This document shows, piece after piece, positions 31,836 to 44,134 of a stretch of 64,000 nucleotides of DNA. Source of the DNA: Chiua virens. Lineage: Eukaryota > Basidiomycota > Agaricomycetes > Boletales > Boletaceae. The first letter of the stretch is position 1; every line of letters begins with the position of its first letter. The position numbers and the translations under genes were made by a program. Location: positions 1-64,000 of the forward strand of contig JAHNUO010000002.1 of the NCBI GenBank assembly GCA_019787685.1, written 5' to 3'. The notes beneath the pieces were generated by a model. That model had not been told where the DNA came from. It saw only the letters and a program-made list of their open reading frames with translations, and did no database searches.

Positions 31836-34800
31836 TCACTCGCCCTCTGGCACGTCCCTCGCCTCCGGGTACAACTCATGCGCAACCTGATCCGCCAGCG
31901 CCTCCGCGTGGTCCATGGGTCCCTCGGACTTTTCCCTCAGCGGCGCGACAGCCTCCGCCTGCTCCGCCACTGATGACACGGGCTCAGGCTCGGGAACGGG
32001 CTCGGGTATCGATTCCGGGCTCGGGGATGGGACTGGTTCCGACGACGTCCCAGGCTCCTGCGCATCCGTCCCTCCCTCCGTCTTCACCTCAGACGCACTC
32101 ATCACGCTCACCACCCGCTCCCCGTCCTTGGACTCCGACTCGGACCACGTCATACTCTTCGTCTTTTCCCCACTATCCTTGGCAAACACGTCCTTGCCAG
32201 GTTCGGCGACGATGCCAGACGGCACCGCCGTGTTCGCCTCAGGCGCAACGGGCTCTGGAGGGTCGTCAGCGATGATCCCAGGGCGTTCGGTAGGTTGGTC
32301 GACACTCGCGACAGGCGTCGTCGTGGCAGGCGTCGGCACAGGGCTCGCATTGTACTGCGAATACTGTACATGCGTGTCAGCAATGAATACAACCACAAGG
32401 TCACAACACTCACATCGTCGTAAAACTCGTTGCTTTGCAAACCGCGGTTAGCACCAGCGAGGACATCGCGCGCAAAACACCTACCAGGCAAAGTCCCAGG
32501 TCTTGAGCCACTGCGCGCTCGTACATTGCTTCTTCGTCCACGGGTTGCCATATGTCAGCGGGCTAAACCTATAAAAGTTCCATATGGCAATGATGGCAAA
32601 TACAGCTGCGATTTGAAGTCGGATCTTGGGTTTCAACGTCGACGTCGCAAAGTCAAACACGGCGCACGACATGAGGATCGAAAAGTAGAGTGCGGGGAGG
32701 TAGTGATGCAGGAACAATTGACGACTCATGAGGAAAAAGGGGAAATAATGGAAAAAGTACCCGGTAAAGAGGAAGCCGCACAACGAATCGTATTTGACCA
32801 CTTTGGCTGAATGTCCGGTCGAGCCCGTCAGCATGGTGAAAAAGATGATCAGACACCGTACTTACTGTTTTCAAAGTCCCTGTACCCTCGCTTCGCGCGC
32901 AGAATAAGGAATCCACGAACGACGAGGTAAGAGATGACCGAGGCCGCGCCTAACCACCAAACGAATGGGTTGCCTATCAAGTAGATCTGGCGGTGGTCCT
33001 TGACCCAAAAGTTCTATAATCAGGTGAGCTAAAGGGTAGATCTTGTAAATGATCAAGTGACTTACGATACCGCGGCGCAGGCGGGGCCAACTCTGCGGAC
33101 GAGAGTCGTATGCGTGTCTATCCGTCAACCCAGCATTCGTCGTCCACATCACTTGCTGCAATTCCCAGAACTTGGCTAAAAATCCCGGAATCTTGTAGTT
33201 GACCCTCTCCGCATCGGGGGGTGCTACACGCCGTCATCATGGTCAGCACGCCGTCTCTGAAGTGAGAATCTGAAACACATACACTGCGGATGCTTCTCGG
33301 CAGACTCGACGTACCACAACGAATTTGCCTTGACCGCGTTCTTGTTACATGTCACCTCTTGTTGCTCGAATCCCCACTCCGGCAGTTTCACCTTGTGGGA
33401 GAAAAGATAACACCCCGTGTTCAAGTGCCTCAAGCGAAAGTGTGTCCGCAAGGTCTTCACACGATTTCCCGAGTCCTTATCGCGCTTGGCGCCGCTATCA
33501 ATCACAACCACCCAATCATCGTTGATATCGCCTTCAAACCCGGTCATGCCGTACGCTGATACCTCATTTTGGAAGTCGACATCGGAGACGGGTGGGCGAA
33601 CTTCGTGCGAGTGGAGTGCCTTGTCGGTGGTAATGTGCCGCAGCTTGATGTGTGATCCATCCTTGATATACTCTATGGGTTGCGTAGCATAGTCATACTG
33701 GGGATAATTGTCGACGGTAGCATTGAAGATTCGCCACACGTTATTATCATCTCGGTGTGGATAGAGGGTGATTTGTTGCTCTGAATGGGTCATTAGCACA
33801 TCATAAGCGACGGACAAGGATTCACGCACGTCCACTTCCGCCGGGATAATTGTGAGGGTGCGAGTGCAGGAAGCCGCCTTGGGTATTCAAATGACGGATA
33901 GTCACCTCGGAGCCAAGAGCGACGTCTGAGGAGCATGTCACCTATATAATATCTCTGAAAACAAAGGCGAACGCACCAGCATAGGTATCAGGCATACCAC
34001 GACCCAATGTTTGGCGGAATTCGGAGCTCATAAAAGCATCTCCATCACCTGAGCTTCCAAGGATCATGAAATGGAGTTCAAACATGGTCATGTAAAATAA
34101 GATGGGGATGGCAATAAGACACAATGCTCTTGCAGAGAAATGTCTTGCCCATGTACGAGGTTTGACACGCGAATCCCCAAGAAGTAACCATAGCTGCAGT
34201 ATCGTGCACACACCGATGGTCGCGACGGTGAACAAGCCGACCCACTTGCAAGATAGGACTGCACCGAGTGAAAGACCGGTCAACACAAGCCATATCCACC
34301 ATCGTTCGGTAAAGGGCTCTTGCTTGTCCTCGTTCGAGAAACCGACGAAGAAGAATGTGGTCAGTGCGGTGAAGAATACCAGTGGTGAATCAAGGAGAAT
34401 GTGTCGCGATTGGGTGACGAGGGCGTTTTCAAAGATTAAAAAGAGAGTAGCAAGTAGGGCAGTGGTGGCTCTGCAATCGAGAGCGCGCAGTGTAAGGTAG
34501 GCGAGTGGAGTGGTGGCAACACCGAGCATGGCGGGAACCATGCGCATGGCAATGTATGGCGTATTGACAAACATCCTACGAAATCAGCTCAGGGGACGGA
34601 TACCTCGATATGCCAAGTGACCCTCACTTTCCAATTTCTTTAAAGTCAAAATCCCCATCGAACCCGAAAATAAATGCAGCGGCCGTTATTAACAGCTTAG
34701 CCAGTGGTGGGTGTACATCCACAAAATAACGCGTTTTGATGTAACGCCCAGCAAATTTACCAAAGTGCACCTCATCGAACCTACGCGCGTAAATAGACAT

Positions 34801-35116
34801 TAGCGCAAGACCACCCAGGACTTAATATGACGCACACGACACTATCCGGCTTTGATATACGGAAGAGGCGGACAAACGATGCGACGACGAGTATCACGAC
34901 GAGGAGCTTCCACTCTCCAGATGTTATTTTTAACCCGCCAGGAGGATTGATTTTGCGAGTTGGTCCGTAACCCTTTGCAGCTGCTTCGCGTCGCTCGTCC
35001 GCGTCAAGACCATCTTTTCGTGATGAGATTGGAGGGTATTTGTGTGCTGAAGGAATGACATGAGGGATACCCGGGGGTGGAGAAGCCGGTCTTCTTGCCC
35101 GAACGGTGGCAGACAT
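31836..35116 (-). CDS. PMT4: Dolichyl-phosphate-mannose protein O-mannosyltransferase (Pmt4 type, GT39)
   Basis: The protein sits in the ER membrane and moves mannose from dolichyl-phosphate-mannose to Ser/Thr of secretory proteins. The N-terminal part (MSATVRARRPASPP...) is cytosolic; ITSGEWKLLVVILVVASFVRLF is the first helix, followed across introns by the acidic loop and the conserved FDEVHFGKFAGRYI-type exon (34760-34790). Then come PYIAMRMVPAMLG, ALVTQSRHILLDSPLVF, SCKWVGLFTVATIG and LGRGMPDTYA. The MIR region is clear: HLNTQGGFLHSH, QQITLYPHRDDNNVW, HIKLRHITTDKALHSHEVRP, EVSAYG and LRHLNTGCYLFSH. The C-terminal membrane part includes YLIGNPFVWWLG and HHYLPALYFSILM. An unusual feature is a long acidic, Pro/Glu/Ser-rich C-terminal tail of about 180 residues (31836-32370) beyond the usual end of yeast Pmt4; its role is not known. 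Confidence 0.92.
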
Positions 35117-35771
35117 GGCTGCGGGGTGAGGGAAGGTGTTTGGACAATACCGGACTGTACAAAACTATGGGAAATCTACGAGCGCAGTCGGTGGTCAATA
35201 AAATATGGAAATGAAATGCCTGTCACTACACGTCAATGAAGATACTCACGAATCAGGATATCCAGCGGATATGCGATAGGATATGAACAAACGGCGAGCG
35301 GGTTGCGTGCAAAGTGTAAGGTACTACTGTACTGCGCTTGTTTGGTCGTGTTGGTATTACACGTCATTATGGCCACCGCGGATACATATTTTGGCTACTA
35401 TCAGGATACCCTGGTTGGTACATGATGACGGTATTGAGCAGACATGCCCCTCGATACTGTTGTTGTATACCAGTGTTGGCGTTTCTTATCCTGATGGTAT
35501 CGTCAGGTGCCTGCCCCATCAGATGAATCAAGTGACGAGGTCCAAGTTACTAGCCTCAAGCTCGTGGTTGTCTGTGTTTTGCGACTTTGGAGCGTACCAA
35601 TGACATCACGTAGTACATGTAACGCAGCGTCCTCGAAGTTATGTCGTCGTGAGAAAGGGTGGGCCTCGTGGACTTGGAACTTGTCCCACTGACACCGAGC
35701 TCTCAAAGCAGTGGACCTGGTGAGTCGTTCCCTTGATGATTTCCGTCATCACTCACAGCAATGGCTAGACG
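35117..35771. other. Divergent intergenic region between PMT4 and conserved hypothetical gene
   Basis: Contains both promoters. Several short overlapping frames, none convincing; no clear TATA box. Confidence 0.4.
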
Positions 35772-37338
35772 ATGTCCGTCCAAATCGACCGCGTTCATAC
35801 TCTTGCAGCAACCAGACCAGTGGTCAATGGTCAGCCATTCCTTCAGCACGCCAGACATGTAAAGCTCTCCTCGCCCGAATCTCAGCCCCACGATGACCGC
35901 CAGTCTCAGTTAGAACAGGCCCTCAAGCGCTCTGTAACGCTCGTTATCTGGTACAGGGTAATCACCTTCCCTCGATCTCTGTCTCCCGCTGACCACCTCT
36001 CCAGCCAAACTGCGACCCCATACGACTCACTCACGAAATATCGACGTTCCCCCTTTTCTCGCTCTCTCATTACCCCTCAGTCGTATCTGACCTCGAGCTG
36101 GGCTCGACGTCCTACATGGACACCTACAATTATCTGACGGGACACTGGGAACAACATCTGATCACCACTGTCCGCACGATCGAGTCTGAGCAGCGCCTCT
36201 TGTACAAACTCCGGAAGAGCCTTCTCACCGGTCTGGCCGACGATGAATGCACCGGTCTCGCCGAGGAACTTGCTCTGCAAGTTAAGAAGAAGCAAGCCTT
36301 CGCCCCAACCATGCATGCCTCACTGCCACCCCCGCACACGTCCCCCTCCCAACTCAAGCGGCCTCTTTCAGACAGCCCAGAGGGCCCATCTGCAAAGCGT
36401 TTCTACTTTCCCGATAGCTATCCCACCCATGTCTATATCCAACCCCCGATGAGCTACATGCTCCCCACCCAAACCATACCCTATGCCCCTCCACTCGCAA
36501 GTCCGCCCCTCAATGCCCACTCACCTTCCAGAAACGGGACAGAAACGGGTGAGATGACATCACCTGTCAACAGCCCGTTTCATAGCCCAAACATGAGCCT
36601 GCAGTCTCCTGTCATGCCTCAAACCCCGCTCTACACGCCCAACACGCCCAACACCGCCACACGTACCCCCTTTCCGCAACACCCACACCCGCCTCTCAAG
36701 CGTTGGCCCAACGACTACACCGTATTTGAGATCGCGGCCGGTTTCCGCGCGATGGATGCGATGGTGGCACAGTCACCCACCGCGACGCAGAAAGCCGCGT
36801 TCGAGCGCGTGTTTGGGTGTCGGTATGTCAAGAGCACGGTGTGTCGGCACCGGGGGGTGTACCGTAAGGCAGATGCTGCCGTTCGGAATCTGTTTGAGGC
36901 GATGGGGAATGACGAGCGCGCTGTGTGGGGTGAGTTTGTCAGGCGGGCGGAGGGACGGCCGTCGATGGGAAAGGGAAACGTGTCGGGCGATGAGAAAGGG
37001 ATGTCGGACGGTACGTCAGGCGCGGGACAGCCCGGCCAGAACCCACAGAGTGTAGGTATGGGGCAGGAACAGCAGGGTCAGACGGGTTCTGACTCGATGA
37101 TCACGTCGATGAGTCACTTGACGATGCAGCCAGGTGAGTACGACGGTGCGTGCCACGGTCAGTGAGAGGCTCTGACTGTGTTCGATTTAAAGGGCTGCAG
37201 CAGTCCCCGAACGGTGCGTTAAAAGGGTGCGTGTATGCATGAGACGACAAGGCTGATGCTCTTTGTTTGCATACAGGTCATGCACCGTCGTATGATCCCA
37301 GTCTCGTCGAGTCTGGTGCAGGCCTCTCCGACACGTAG
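35772..37338 (+). CDS. Conserved Agaricomycete protein of unknown function, proline-rich
   Basis: The start MSVQIDRVHTLAATRPVV leads after one intron (about 35958-36004) to PNCDPIRLTHEIS and a conserved helical segment LELGSTSYMDTYNYLTGHWE, TIESEQRLLYKLRKSLL. A Pro/Ser/Thr-rich middle part follows (repeated SPxxSP, TPxTP), with KRPLSDSPEGPSAKRFYFP, a basic stretch that could be a nuclear signal. A second folded-looking part reads RWPNDYTVFEIAAGFRAMDA, KAAFERVFGCRYVKSTVCRHR and AVWGEFVRRAEGRPSM. Two short 3' exons encode LQQSPNGALK and HAPSYDPSLVESG, ending GLSDT. The layout suggests a nuclear regulatory protein, but I know no function. The ATG at 35772 is the first in a frame that splices correctly. 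Confidence 0.7.
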
Positions 37339-37562
37339 ACGTGCGGCCTGCGTGTGCTAAAGCTCTCTTACATGCACTTCACGGTTTGTCTGAATGATCC
37401 CCGGTAATATATTTTCCCGGCGTTTCAGGGGGATCAAGGTCCTCGTCACTCGCATCGCGGATGGACCATCGTCAGCACTGGCCGTTGTTCGGATCAGCTA
37501 CCTAAGCTATGTTGGGATGGTAGTACTTCAACCGGTGTAAAGTAGTACACGTTCCTGACGGA

Positions 37563-37570
37563 ATATATAA
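37563..37570 (+). promoter_or_regulatory. TATA box of SAMHD1-like gene
   Basis: The sequence atatataatcg lies about 70 bases before the ATG at 37637. Confidence 0.5.
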
Positions 37571-37636
37571 TCGTATCCCTTTAAGTTTTACGTCTTACCA
37601 CCACGTACACCTCATCCAGCATTCAACTTTATTGAC

Positions 37637-40010
37637 ATGTCCAGCACGACCGACGTCGACTCGACCCGGCCACATCGGCTGTTTCAAACGCGGCAATTCA
37701 AAGACAGCGTCCACGACTATGGCAAGTTCGAGTCTATACACGTCGCGGATCCGCGCGAAGTTCTCACTTTTTGCTGCAGTCTCGTTTTCGCCGTGGATCT
37801 GCTCATTTATCGATACGTGCGTACGATGTCTGTCTCTCCCTGCACGGCATCCTCATCAGACGTCTAGCAAACACTTTCAACGTCTGAGGTACATCAAACA
37901 ACTCGGTCTCTCCTACTACGTCTTTCCTGGCGCGGCCCATAATCGATTCGAGCACTGTCTCGGTATGTCCTGTTACCCATCGAACTGAGAACGGACTGAC
38001 GCGCGCTCAGGCGTAGGCTACCTCGCCCGACTCATGGCGACTCACCTCCGCGACATGGACCACACTCTCGGCATCACCGACCAACAGATCGCGTGCGTCG
38101 AATTGGCAGGGTTGTGCCATGACCTCGGACACGGTCCGTGGTCGCACGTCTGGGACCTCATCTTTATCCCCACGGCCCTGTACGTCCCCGCTCTTTTTCC
38201 GCGTCATTTCCGCTCATATTGAAATTCGGGGGTGCCTGTATGCGTGCCACGTGTGGGTAGACCTGAAAAGAAGGGTTGGAAGCACGAACAGGCGAGCGAG
38301 ATGATGTTCGATGATATGGTGAAGACGTATCAGTTGGATATCACACCGGAGGAGGTCACGCTCGTCAAGGCGCTGATTGCTGGGGACATGGACCGTTGCG
38401 AGTACGTTCTCTTTTGTCTGATCTGCGATGGCGTGTTGAGCGCATATAGCCTGGGCAAGACGATGCCCTTCTTGTTCGAGATCGTGGCAAACCAGAGGAA
38501 TGGACTTGATGTAGACAAGTCAGTCGCACGCGTGGTGGTGGGTTCATACACGTGCTAACATGCGGCGGCGACAGATTTGATTACATCTTGAGGGACTGCC
38601 ACGCGGTGGGCGATAAGGGAAACATTTCCATTTCAAAGTGCGTGTGGATACATCGTTCTCCCAGCCAACACACGTTGACGCCTCGTGCAGACTCATTCGC
38701 TCTGCACGCGTCGTCGAAGGCAAGATATGCTACGACATTAAGGACGCCAACCAGATTTACGAGCTGTTCTATACCCGGTTTTCTCTTCACAAGCGGATTT
38801 ATAATCACAAGACCAGTGCGTGTTTTTTGGTGGCGATAAGTCATAGGCCTATGGATGTCCAACAGCCAAGTCGATCGAGTTCATGGTCATTGACGCGTTG
38901 CTCGCGGCGGAACCGCATCTCAAGATCGCAAACCTCGTCGTGGATCCGAAGCGATACGTCTTTCTCACTGATGACCTCCTTAGCAAGATTGAGGAGTCGA
39001 CGGAGGAGGTAAGTCTTACTCTCCTTTCTTCTCAACCACTGCCCATGCCGCCGTTGCAGGAACTCGAACTCGCCCGCGCGATCGTCGAGCGTATCCGCAC
39101 CCGCGACCTCTACAAAGTCGTCGACTACAAAGTGTTTTTGCACTCGGACCACGACATGATCAAAGACAACATCACCGCCGCAAAGATCGTCGCCGTCGCA
39201 AAATCAGGTGTGTTGACAGGGGTGGACGAAGAGCTCATCTCGCAGCTCACGCCGGACCACATCGCCGTGTCCTGCGCAAACTTGCACTATGGCAAAGGCG
39301 CGTCGAACCCGCTGGACTATGTCACGTTTTATTCCAAGAAACGCCCAAACGGTAGGTGCCTGCGTCGCCTTTGCTCGCCTGACAGTTGACCACGCCTGGT
39401 AGAGTGCGCCCAGGCGGCTTCCAGCGATATCTCCCTTCTCATGCCGTCCTCGTTCGCCGAGGTCTGGCTGCGGATCTATACCAAGGACGGCATGTTCCAC
39501 GGGCTGATCCAAGCCGCGTACCGACACATTCTCAAAGGGCTTGTCTCGTCGGAGCCCCACGCGCAGGGCATGACCCCCGAGGAGCCCGAGGAGCCCGGAG
39601 CCCAAGCTCAGGATGGGTTCGACCCGGATACGTCGGGTGGTGTGCCAGTGGTGACGATGATCAGCGTGGACGACGATTTAGATCTGGAGCCTGCCACGGT
39701 GAAACGTTGGCCAGGTCTACCGCCCGTGAACCAGATGCCGGCGACGCCGAGGGGATTTTCGCGAAACTTGAGCACGGCGTCGATCGGGTCGGGGGCCGAG
39801 CATCGGTCGCGTTCCACCGGCCGCACGCCGAGTTTTTCGGACAACCAGTTTACGTCGGTGGCGCCCGACTTTAGAGCTCCGTCGCCGACGCGCAAGCCGA
39901 AGAGTAAGCGAGGGCGGGAGGTGAGCGAGAGTATGGAGAATGAGCGGCCGAGGAAGAGCGTGAGGTTGTTTGAGAAGGACAAGGTCCAAGATGGGGATGT
40001 CTTGCCTTGA
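37637..40010 (+). CDS. SAMHD1-like HD-domain deoxynucleoside triphosphate triphosphohydrolase
   Basis: The N-terminus FKDSVHDYV, then [17 protein letters not shown], leads into [20 protein letters not shown], with the first metal His, and [18 protein letters not shown], the HD pair; this is the signature of SAMHD1-type dNTPases. Later come [72 protein letters not shown] and [16 protein letters not shown], all matching the catalytic core, then NVDVDPK-like and [17 protein letters not shown] text. Such enzymes hydrolyse dNTPs to nucleosides and triphosphate and so hold down dNTP pools. No SAM domain precedes the HD domain. The C-terminus (39600-40010) is long, Ser/Arg/Pro-rich and probably disordered. 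The first intron appears to use a GC donor (37722 gcaagt). It lies convergent to thymidylate synthase, an enzyme acting on the same pools in the other direction. Confidence 0.88.
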
Positions 40011-40130
40011 ATGGGTGATGTTCTACTTTCGTTTCCATTCTCGCGTTTTGAGACTGGTGACCAGTCCGTCATGTTCCCTTGTCGACGTGCTGGTCATCAG
40101 CCAAGGCATGTTTACAGATTCTTCTCGTTG
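40011..40130. other. 3' flank of SAMHD1-like gene
   Basis: Short non-coding spacer before the duplicated thymidylate synthase fragment. Confidence 0.4.
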
Positions 40131-40340
40131 ACTCGTCTCTCGGATGGCCAATACTGTACAGTATAGACAGCATTCCGTTGCATGGTATCGGTTATATCAC
40201 TGACAAGGTCCCCTTTTTACACGTGCATCTTCATTGGATGTGGATCATATACCTATAATAGAGTCGTACTCACATTTGTCAATATGATCAAGTTTTTGAG
40301 CAAAGCGGTGGTCTTGGTTCTCGTTGGGTTTTGTTGCCAA
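40130..40340 (-). pseudogene. Fragment of the thymidylate synthase 3' end
   Basis: The sequence gatagac agcattccgttgcatgg..., ..cgtgcatcttcattgg.., ..gtcaatatgatcaa...gagcaaagcgg follows the same order and orientation as 44068-44240, the last codons and 3' flank of thymidylate synthase. On the minus strand it reads DHIDKCEYDSIIGI and then stops, against [18 protein letters not shown] in the real gene. It has many substitutions and indels and no upstream catalytic part, so it is a dead fragment. Confidence 0.65.
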
Positions 40341-41681
40341 TGAAACCAGGACATCATCCCAAAGACAGTACTGTCAAGTGTCCAGGGGCGTCAGTGCCCC
40401 ACGAAGCCTTCCATTTCTCATTTATGCAAGGACGATCCGTTGTCAAACTGCCAAGACTCGGGCCTTAGGCACGGCGACTCAGGACCATGATCGATCATGC
40501 CAGTGCGAGGATAAGTGCTTGTTTCAACCGCTTCGGCAGCGAGTGCTTGTTACTTACTCAAGGAAGCACGACAAGCGTTGTGCCTGCTAGTGGCCTTGTC
40601 TGCTTTCGGCCATACTAGGGTGCGAACTTGAAGAAGAGTTAATACCACCCACGACATCGAAAACGACATGCATCACCTCTCGTCAGGAGAGAGGATAAGC
40701 ACGGCGACTGTAGATCATCATACGCAATGCGAAACACCGCCTTTGAAGCGATCATGTGCCACGAGATGAGTAGGACGTGCCCGTGAAGACTTGATGGTTG
40801 CATGGCGACGTCATCCCATTCCAAGGCAGGCTGTGGGAATGCTGTCGCTGCGAAGACAGCCGTGCCTCGCAGGAGCACCGTCATCACTGCAGGTGGGCCC
40901 TGGCTTCGAAGCCTACTACATGTTGATTGGTCGTGACACGCCGCGAGGCACATTTGCCCCTTCGAACGGGATTTGACTGCCAGGCGGTGGCAACTTTATG
41001 TCTGGATACAAATGATGCCAATTCAGACTTGGGAGTAACATTGACATGCGTCTCGAAAATCATGGCATATGCACAAACAGCCGTTTGTCTACTTCTGAAG
41101 CAACGACCATGATGTGCTACAATTTGCCATTCATTGCGAAGGGGTACGCTCGTGCAATTGTTGGTGCGCGGTACCGACGAGCACTAGTAGAACAACACCA
41201 TTATTAGCAGGAATTGGCACCTTTGACAGAATGGCCGAGAGAACTTGCGGAGATGCTGCCTAGCGTATGAATTCTGTCTTTCCGTTTTGAAGCTGATAGC
41301 AATTGTTTGTAGTGGTCATTGTGTCCAAGGCAACCTGATATATGCCTCGGGAAGTAATGATATCTCGTTCAATCCGCTGACGTTCTCTGGCACCGAGGCT
41401 TCGACTCGACTCGCGGTAAGAAAATTTCCACCGAGATCATTTCCACAGGGGTGGTACGATGATATCCACTCGGTGAGCCCGTCTTGTTTTCTGAAGTTGC
41501 CAGCCTACTTTCAGCTCCTGCACGAGATATAAAGCTCGGGACATGGATATAGACAGAATACACGCAGCTCCTCCTCCACTCCTTTTGTGGCTTCCATTCA
41601 CTTCGTAGAACACCCGTCGTGCTAGTCCACGATTTCACTGGCAGGTCACCGAAATCTTCGTCTTACATTCACATCTGAGCT
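40341..41681. other. Intergenic region upstream of AA14-like gene 1
   Basis: No gene seen over 1.3 kb; short frames overlap without motifs. The TATA-like gatataaagc near 41527 lies about 150 bases before the AA14-like start. Confidence 0.4.
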
Positions 41682-43484
41682 ATGCTCTCCCGTTTATCCA
41701 ACCTTGGAGTATGGGTCTCTATTGCCCTGGTTGGTGTCGCCCATGCACACATGGGTGCTTTTCATCCAGCGATGTACTGTCTCAACGTAATTTCTGCTCC
41801 CTCTGTCATCGTTTCCCTCTTATACATTGGTTGTGTCTTGCTTTGCAGGGACCGGATCCGAAACACCCTAATTTAAACACCAACGAACCTGTGAAACCCC
41901 TTTACAACCTGACGTACGATCAGTACTGGATGCACCACATCAACGGAGTAAGATTATTCCGTTCTAGTAGGTTCGTATGCTCATCGTGGACGGTAGTGCG
42001 ACGAAGTTCCGCCCCCAGACGGCGTTTTCTTGGAACTGTACGCTCATTCTTTTTGTGCATCACCTGAAAATAACAATTTTTGTGTTTTGATTCTTAAAGT
42101 CCGGCTGGGGGATCCTTCACCGTGGAGCATGCCGAAAACCAAGCCTTTACTTCACTTACTCCCTATGCAAAGCTGACCGATTGGGGAGATGGGAAGGAGC
42201 ATCCGAGGGGTTATAGTATTGACAATGTCGGCAGCGACACCGTATCCGATAGCGGGTGTCTCTCATCACCAAACCGTGAGTCTACCTTCGCCTCTACTTT
42301 CGTTACGCATATATCTCAAGGGTCACTCGACTAGTCCATGCCCAGAACGAGTCTATGGCTCAGGGTACAGCATTTGCTATATCGTACGAGGTTGGTTGTC
42401 TTTTTCTGGCGGTTATGGCTTTCGGTGATGAATAATGCGCAATTTGCAGTCAGACATCAAAAAGGTGACACTCGAGAACCTGGTCGTCTTCACTGTGAAA
42501 TACCAGTAAGTTCTTGGGCGTTCCATGGACAAATGTGTTGACCATTGGCGCAGCACCCCGTGGAAGCGTATTGCAACGTATGAAGTCCCTGCTGGCATGC
42601 CTGAATGTCCTCCTGAGGGATGTATCTGCGTGGTGAGTGATGGTCTCGCTTCACCTGACCTCAGATAATAATTTCGTTCGGTGACGACCAGTTTGTGTGG
42701 GTGAGTGGATGATCCGGATTCACATTTCGTTCGTCTATTGACGGAGAGTACCATTTACAGATTCCATACCTCTGCGGGCAAATGAACATATACATATTCC
42801 CCTATAGATGCAGGGTTCATAGCGGTTGCCCAGTAAAGACCATCGGAAAACCGAAAGCACCAGTACTCTGTGAAAAGGACCCGTCAAAGTGCGTGAAAGG
42901 GCCGAAGCAGATCATGATCTGGCATCAGCTCGATGGGAATAACGTGGTAGCCGACGGCATCGATCCGTATGGGAAATGGGAGACCCCGAGGTACAACCAA
43001 GTATGCGGCTTCGAAGATGGTAAGTGGGGCTCGATCTCTCTCCTTTTATGAACTCGGTGACGGATGCTGTGCGATAGGAGCTCAGAATGACATCTTCGTC
43101 GATCCGGGCTCACCGGACGCGATGTACCCCCTTGGAAATGCCCAAACTAATTCTACTGCCTGTGGTGCATCTATCTCGGTCGCCCCCACGTCCAGCGCAT
43201 CTGCTACACCTGTCACGTCTGACACTGCGTCTGGCACACTCTCTGCAACAACGAGTCCAGCCAGCGCCCCCGGCACAGCGGCTATGACTGGCCCTGCGTC
43301 CGGCACGCCCACAGTAACTTACTCCGATGCTTCAGGCTCGCTAACTGCGACCGGCGTCCCAACGCACCCTACTTCATCGAGGGCGCCCACCAGTTCGCAG
43401 CACACCTGCAAGCACAAAGTTCGTAGATCTGAGCTCGGCGGGCACAAACGAATGGCGCGTCACGAGCAGCAGAACATCTTTTGA
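41682..43484 (+). CDS. AA14-like lytic polysaccharide monooxygenase-type secreted protein, gene 1
   Basis: The signal peptide is residues 1-22 (ends GVAHA) and the mature protein starts with His23 (HMGAFHPAMYCLN), as needed for the copper histidine brace. Family landmarks follow in spliced exons: LYNLTYDQYWMHHING (second His), PPPDGVFLELPAGGSFTVEH, LTDWGDGKEHPRGYSI, VHAQNESMAQGTAFAISYE, PWKRIATYEVPAGMPECP, EGCICV, the 9-base exon FVW (42692-42700), IPYLCGQMNIYIFPYRC, DPSKCVKGPKQIMIWHQLDG and CGFEDGAQNDIF. The cysteine pairs and CIC..W..P..CGQ.N order match AA14. After the core comes a Ser/Thr/Pro/Ala-rich tail, probably O-mannosylated, and a basic end GGHKRMARHEQQNIF. AA14 enzymes were described as oxidising xylan on cellulose, though that activity has been questioned. 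The gene lies between a thymidylate synthase fragment and the intact thymidylate synthase gene. Confidence 0.82.
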
Positions 43485-44134
43485 GACGTGAGGCAGCGAT
43501 GCATTGATGTCCGTCGACGCCGTTGGTTTTAGTATGGGACCGGCCTTCCACTCCTTTTTTCTTCGTCGCTGGCAGGAAGCACAAAAAATCGGCATTATTT
43601 TTATTATTTCCATGTCATCCCTCGTTGTTTTCCGAGGTATCTGATCGCACTACTGGCTATAATTCCATGTCAGTTAGCATTCATGCATTGTTTACAAGTT
43701 ATACCCTTTTCATTCTCGACTTGGCTGTGTAAGTTACACTTTCCTAACCTCACTAGCCATAGTACATCTCTGGATAGGTGGCTTGTACTTTGACTTGTCT
43801 TGACACAATGTAATCGTTCATAATTCTTGATCACTGCTCAAAGGCTCGAAGTTCTGCAGAGACGAATACGACTCAACCTATGTAATATATTTTTGAGTGC
43901 ACTGCGTCGAATGTCAGGAGAAAAATTCGCTGGTCCGAGCCACGGTCTTGAATACGTGAAAGTTGTTACCTGCTAGTACTTCTTTCATTAGGTGCTTCAC
44001 AAACCTATTGGTCATAGTCGTCATTCTTGCAGGTTCTTCTCATCGATTCATCTATACATACTGTAATGTATAGACAGCATTTTAAATTCGTTGCATGGCA
44101 TCGGGTTAGTATCAAGGTTACATATCTCCTCTTC
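43485..44134. other. Convergent 3' intergenic region
   Basis: Between AA14-like gene 1 and thymidylate synthase. Pyrimidine-rich and AT-rich, with no coding frame supported; right part (from about 44030) is the parent of the duplicated fragment at 40130. Confidence 0.4.

Noticed and set aside
31915..32451. 178-codon Ser/Gly-rich plus-strand frame
   Set aside because: It is the antisense shadow of the acidic Pmt4 tail; the minus frame continues the Pmt4 exon.
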